NCBI GenBank assembly: GCA_014380615.1
Contig: JACMJM010000005.1
Location: 1 to 57,944, forward strand
Reading direction: 5' to 3'
Source: Sphingobacteriaceae bacterium
GTDB taxonomy: Bacteria > Bacteroidota > Bacteroidia > Sphingobacteriales > Sphingobacteriaceae
DNA: 57,944 nucleotides
This document shows, one piece after another, positions 54,706 to 57,944 of this stretch (positions are counted from its first letter, which is position 1; every line of letters begins with the position of its first letter). The notes under the pieces are model-generated. The model was not told the origin of the DNA, did not search any database, and worked only from the letters and a program-made list of their open reading frames with translations. A program made the position numbers and the translations under genes.

Positions 54706-55126
54706 TTTAATGCACCTGCCGAACTAAAATTGGCGTTATTATTTTGCCTGTGGTCGGTATTTCACCGTACCTCAACTATTCTTTAAAGTTTATCAAGGCG
54801 GCGGTATGGTGACAACACCATAGCCGTTAACTTAATTATGTAAGCAGTTGTTTATTAGACTCTTGCAAGGAACGTAGCTTCGCCGATAGACGAAACTGTT
54901 AGTTTTTACACCGTTGCTGGTGCTTATAACTCGTTTCTCTTCCAACAAATCTTATAAAGTTCGAGCTACAAGCTCGAACTAGCAAACGCTTTATATGCTC
55001 GCACCAGCTTAAAATTGGTGATTCCTACAGACGGATGTACAAAATCCTTTTTATCTATAGTTCGACATGCCCAGCGAGCTTATCGAACAGCAGTTGTTAA
55101 TCTACGATTTTTTTATAATTTTGGAC
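54706..55126. other. Intergenic region with short repeats
   Basis: About 420 bp with no intact gene. AGTTCGAGCT (54958-54967) pairs with AGCTCGAACT (54971-54980) over 3 nt. The 39 bp from 54971 recur at 56059. TTCGACATGCCC near 55062 resembles an end of repeat family I. Confidence 0.5.
54971..55009. repeat. Short dispersed repeat III, copy 1
   Basis: The sequence AGCTCGAAC-AGCAAACGCTTTATATGCTCGC is repeated with a few changes at 56059-56098. Both copies sit in gene-free DNA around the broken lipoprotein gene and the 21-bp tandem array. Confidence 0.55.
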
Positions 55127-55509
55127 ATGAAACATCTTCTACCCTGCTTGATGCTACTATTTATCCTTGGCTGCAAAAAAGATTCACCTTACGAACCAGT
55201 AAAAGAAGCAATCTAGACTTTGAAAATCAAAACACTAAAGACGGAGTAGTAGTAGAGGCATATCTTCCAGGAATATCGGATAAGCTCGTTTCCTATATTC
55301 CAGGTCACGCAATTATCGACCAACTTTCTTTACCGAAATCAATACATGACGATTCAAAATTTGAAATAATTAAAATCGAAAAATTGGACGATCACATACA
55401 CTTGATTGAAGCAAGGTTCGATATTAATCTATACCATAAAGACGGCAGGCTCTTTAGAATCAAAAATGGGTTCGTTCGTGTCCGAACAGACATGAAGGTA
55501 TTTCCATAG
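55127..55509 (+). pseudogene. Frameshifted lipoprotein gene
   Basis: From an ATG at 55127 the frame encodes a lipoprotein signal (MKHLLPCLMLLFILGC) and KKDSPYEPVKEAI, then a TAG at 55214-55216. The frame one base back carries on as LDFENQNTKDGVVVEAYLPG and a protein-like sequence to 55509, ending RIKNGFVRVRTDMKVFP. A single-base deletion near 55200-55213 best explains this. The gene product would be a small lipoprotein of about 127 residues, unknown family. A read error cannot be excluded. Confidence 0.65.
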
Positions 55510-55590
55510 GACTACTTAGCGGTAGTAAAGTACTTCATTCGCACCCGGTTTGCTTGAGATGGATTGGATTTCGTTGAGTGAGTCAGAGTC

Positions 55591-55696
55591 CTTCTCCCCA
55601 ATAACCCGCATCGCTTCGGTAACCTTTTCCAGCTCTTCTAAAATTAAAGCATATCGGCGGGGTTGATGCTCGCGCGGGGGCTGTAGCTGAACAAGG
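55591..55696 (-). repeat. Dispersed repeat family I, copy C
   Basis: Matches the part of copies B and D around SINPADI and the following ELEKVTEAM segment, with extra base changes. It passes at once into repeat family II, so the two families are found joined here. Confidence 0.6.
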
Positions 55697-55840
55697 CTTT
55701 AATAGGTGGCAAGCCGGACGGAGTCCTGGTTTTCATGGCAATGATTTATTCGCCCTTCGGAAGACTTAAACCAGAAACGGAAGGCATTGGTGATTTCTTC
55801 GGAGGTGAGGGTCGAATACTATCAATCCCATTAATAGGAT

Positions 55841-56048
55841 CATAATATCCGCTTACATTATCATAATGTGCGTTTACAAGGCGATTTAACATTTACATCA
55901 TCATAATGCCAATTTTCATAGTCATAATGACCGATTACACAGCCATAATGTCCAATTACATCATCATAATATCTATTTGCATCGCCATAATGCCCGATTG
56001 CATCACCATAATGCTCAGATACATACCCATAACACCCATTTACATTAG
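55841..56048. repeat. 21-bp tandem repeat array
   Basis: Units starting CATAATG occur at 55902, 55923, 55944, 55965, 55986, 56007 and 56028, exactly 21 bp apart, with two more at 55841 and 55862. The step 55862-55902 is 40 bp, so one double unit lost 2 bp. The unit is divisible by three, and the minus strand reads HYGDAIG-like heptads. Units differ from each other in the last ten bases. Confidence 0.8.
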
Positions 56049-56058
56049 GTCTGAGCTA

Positions 56059-56098
56059 AGCTCGAACGAGCGAAACGCTTTATGTGCTTGCGGTAGCT
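56059..56098. repeat. Short dispersed repeat III, copy 2
   Basis: Copy of the 39-bp sequence at 54971, directly after the 21-bp array. Confidence 0.55.
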
Positions 56099-56210
56099 GG
56101 GATCTCTGGAGGCTTTCCTAAACAAAATAAAATCAGTACTTTAGCGAAAATTTTCATTTAAACATAATACAGTCTCCTAAGCGCTGTATTGCATAACTAA
56201 AACTTATCAC

Positions 56211-57506
56211 ATGAGCAATTTCAGATTTGCTAATTACAGCGCTATATCGGCATTAAGCTTTCTTTTTTTATTTCTTTCCGGATGTCAGAAAGAAGTATTT
56301 ACAGAACCAGCACCCAATCAATCGGGGGTATCTAAGCAGGTTAATCGTACAAGCTCCGTTCCGGAACCTTGCATTCAGCGTTGTTTAGTAGCAGGACAAA
56401 ACACAAACATCGGAACTGTTGATATCAGTTTAAGCGACAATGGAGATATATTTATCACCTATAATATCACTAAACCCAATATTTATCTTCTTGAAGTTCA
56501 TTCTGATATTTTCAGTAGCCTGCAAAAGTTTAAACAAGACAAGAAACTTAATTCTGGAGGCGCAATTCCTGGCAAATTCGCATTTGCAAACTCATGGCAG
56601 GCCAAAGCGAAAATAACGAGCTATACCGTAACGGTGCCTAAAGCCTATGTAGACCAATATGGCTCTGCCGGCTGTCTGTTTATAGCCACTCACGCAGCGC
56701 TTTCAAACGGAGAAACCGCCTGGGGAGGTTTATGTGCCGACACACCCAAAGAAACTTCTTTAGAAAACGCGAGACAGTTTCCAGGTAGTAACTGGTCAGT
56801 ATATTTCGATTTTTGTGCAGATCAATGTAAAGCCATGGACTTTACCTTTGGCTGGGAAGACCTGAACGGTGCAGGCAATGATGCCGACTATAATGATCTG
56901 GTAATTCAGGCAAATAGCGTAAGATTTGGCAACCAGTTGAAACTAGGGTTCCAGGTTGTGGCCAGAGGAGCATTTAATGATCATATGTTTAAAGTGCGTA
57001 TCCCAAAGCAAGGTATAATCAGCATCAATAGCTTAAACCCAGACACACCCATTACGTACGAGAGTAATGGTTCAGATTATATCATCACCATCTTTACCAG
57101 CACTAAAGTTGCTTTATCGCCTAATGGGGCAGCTTATTTTCAATCGAACACGTACAAAGAATTCGACTGCGTCCCTTTCACATTAAAAGAAATCGTTCTA
57201 ACGGTAGATAATTCATTTGTTTATAACACAAGCACTCCTTACTATCCTTTTATAAGTGTATATCCCTCAGGTGCAGCGGGCGCTGGACCGTCTTATGATC
57301 TTTCGATCTTTGAATTTACGGGTCAAAGCACCTGGACCAGCCCTACAGGAGCGGTTTACCCGAACGGCATCATCATTCCAAATAATTGGAAATGGCCCCT
57401 CGAAGGGCAAATAATCACCGGACCATATCCTAGTTTCCCTAGCTACAATTGGGCATCGAACTTAGTTGATCCGTCGCTTACCTACGACATAAATAAATGT
57501 TATTAA
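56211..57506 (+). CDS. LruC domain lipoprotein
   Basis: A 431-residue lipoprotein (lipobox FLSGC, Cys25) with an LruC/DUF4842-type domain. The calcium-like acidic motif FGWEDLNGAGNDADYNDLVI lies near residue 221, after FCADQCKAMDF, and the C terminus has WKWPLEGQIITGPYPSFPSY, typical of the family end. An N-terminal beta domain (about 60-195) precedes it. The family is found on the surface of Bacteroidota; its role is unknown. It is the last intact gene of the window. Confidence 0.83.
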   Translation: MSNFRFANYSAISALSFLFLFLSGCQKEVFTEPAPNQSGVSKQVNRTSSVPEPCIQRCLVAGQNTNIGTVDISLSDNGDIFITYNITKPNIYLLEVHSDIFSSLQKFKQDKKLNSGGAIPGKFAFANSWQAKAKITSYTVTVPKAYVDQYGSAGCLFIATHAALSNGETAWGGLCADTPKETSLENARQFPGSNWSVYFDFCADQCKAMDFTFGWEDLNGAGNDADYNDLVIQANSVRFGNQLKLGFQVVARGAFNDHMFKVRIPKQGIISINSLNPDTPITYESNGSDYIITIFTSTKVALSPNGAAYFQSNTYKEFDCVPFTLKEIVLTVDNSFVYNTSTPYYPFISVYPSGAAGAGPSYDLSIFEFTGQSTWTSPTGAVYPNGIIIPNNWKWPLEGQIITGPYPSFPSYNWASNLVDPSLTYDINKCY

Positions 57507-57944
57507 AATAGGCTCGTCTTTTCCCGTCATTGTAATCTGCCAACAGGCGGAGTGACATCTCCTGCCAACAAAAACGTTCTTTCGTTTCTATAGGCGGGAG
57601 ATTCCTCCTACCGTCGGAATGACGAAGGGTATGATGGTTTCGTTTCATGGGTTCTCGCCTCTCTCCTTCTCCCCAATAACCCACATTGCCTCTGTAACCT
57701 TCTCCAGCTCTTCTAAAAAGTAAAGTATATCTGCGGGGTTGATGCTCTCGCGGTGGCTGTAGCCAGATAAGGCCTGATGGAGAACTTCTCTTAACAGGCT
57801 GCGGCATTCTGTAAGGTTCCAGGTTTGGAAGAAGTTTTCGATGAGGGGGGAAAGGATTGGTGATTAATAACACGATCCTCTTTTCCGCTCATAGCCGCGG
57901 AGTGGCCTAGTAACTTTTCCTTGATGAAAAGTTACCAAAAATCA
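57507..57944. other. Repeat-rich end of the window
   Basis: No gene. After the LruC gene come an imperfect inverted repeat (AATCTGCCAACAGGCGG region with CTATAGGCGGGAGATTCC) and copy D of repeat family I. Confidence 0.5.
57657..57865 (-). repeat. Dispersed repeat family I, copy D (longest)
   Basis: The minus strand reads LIENFFQTWNLTECRS, LLREVLHQALSGYSHRE, SINPADILYFLEELEKV, then TEAMWVIGEKERGENP and a stop, all in one frame. Just before it an extra C in a C run shifts the frame of the NPFP segment. It is the most complete C terminus of the family. Confidence 0.68.

Larger units (their letters stand above)
55510..56210. other. Repeat-rich intergenic region
   Basis: About 700 bp without a gene: copy C of repeat family I (55591-55696), a copy of repeat family II (55703-55775), the 21-bp tandem array (55841-56048) and a second copy of short repeat III (56059-56098). 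Confidence 0.6.

Noticed and set aside
55841..56048. Possible CRISPR array
   Set aside because: Units follow each other without unique spacers, the period is only 21 bp and no cas gene is present.
55906..56121. Plus-strand frame through the 21-bp array (71 codons)
   Set aside because: It consists mainly of the tandem repeat read as Ile/Met-rich heptads and has no start context or domain.

Overview
The window looks like the chromosome of a Bacteroidota bacterium, most likely of the Sphingobacteriaceae (Pedobacter-like). The signs are AT-rich DNA, few Shine-Dalgarno sites, many short secreted proteins and SPII lipoproteins, a NagB protein fused to a PIG-L domain, a propeller-type hybrid sensor kinase, and at least one promoter of the Bacteroidetes TTG-N19-TAnnTTTG kind. 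The genus is an inference; no rRNA or tRNA gene was seen.

Left part (1-31 kb): mostly metabolism and signalling. It holds a long-chain acyl-CoA ligase, nagB with a fused deacetylase domain, a polysaccharide deacetylase lipoprotein, a TerC-type membrane protein, two tandem galactokinase genes, a 1399-residue hybrid sensor kinase, a BLUF-like protein lacking the usual flavin glutamine, a second histidine kinase, a GH26 mannanase lipoprotein, an ArsR/AHSA1 pair with two matching operator palindromes, a DUF1080 protein, a GH105 hydrolase, a small ABC transporter, and an AraC/SDR/uxuA hexuronate module.

Middle part (31-44 kb): small secreted proteins, then a six-gene minus-strand operon (ECF sigma factor, short membrane protein, Spy/CpxP-like protein, YHYH protein, MORN-repeat lipoprotein, SCO protein) that suggests an envelope copper or redox response. 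After it come an HPF-like protein, decayed DHFR-like and VOC gene fragments, an ABC-F protein, a DUF3857/transglutaminase protein and a lipocalin-like gene broken by an in-frame TGA.

Right part (44.9-53.5 kb): the most interesting segment, with two different putative RiPP loci close together on the minus strand. Locus 1 (44971-47592) has a radical SAM/SPASM maturase, two paralogous precursor peptides and a protein with a possible HxD...H iron site. All ten Phe/Trp residues in the two precursor C-terminal halves are followed at +2 by Asn or Asp, as expected for three-residue cyclophanes. Locus 2 (49357-53453) has a phosphotransferase-fold protein, a HopA1-family protein and a LanC-like cyclase with its zinc ligands, behind a 288-residue precursor-like protein with two 80-residue Cys-rich repeats. 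This suggests a lanthipeptide-like pathway in which a split kinase plus lyase is paired with a true LanC.

The last 14 kb also carry several dispersed repeat families, a 21-bp tandem repeat, a frameshifted lipoprotein gene and a LruC-domain lipoprotein. The repeats and broken genes mark 37-58 kb as a plastic accessory region.
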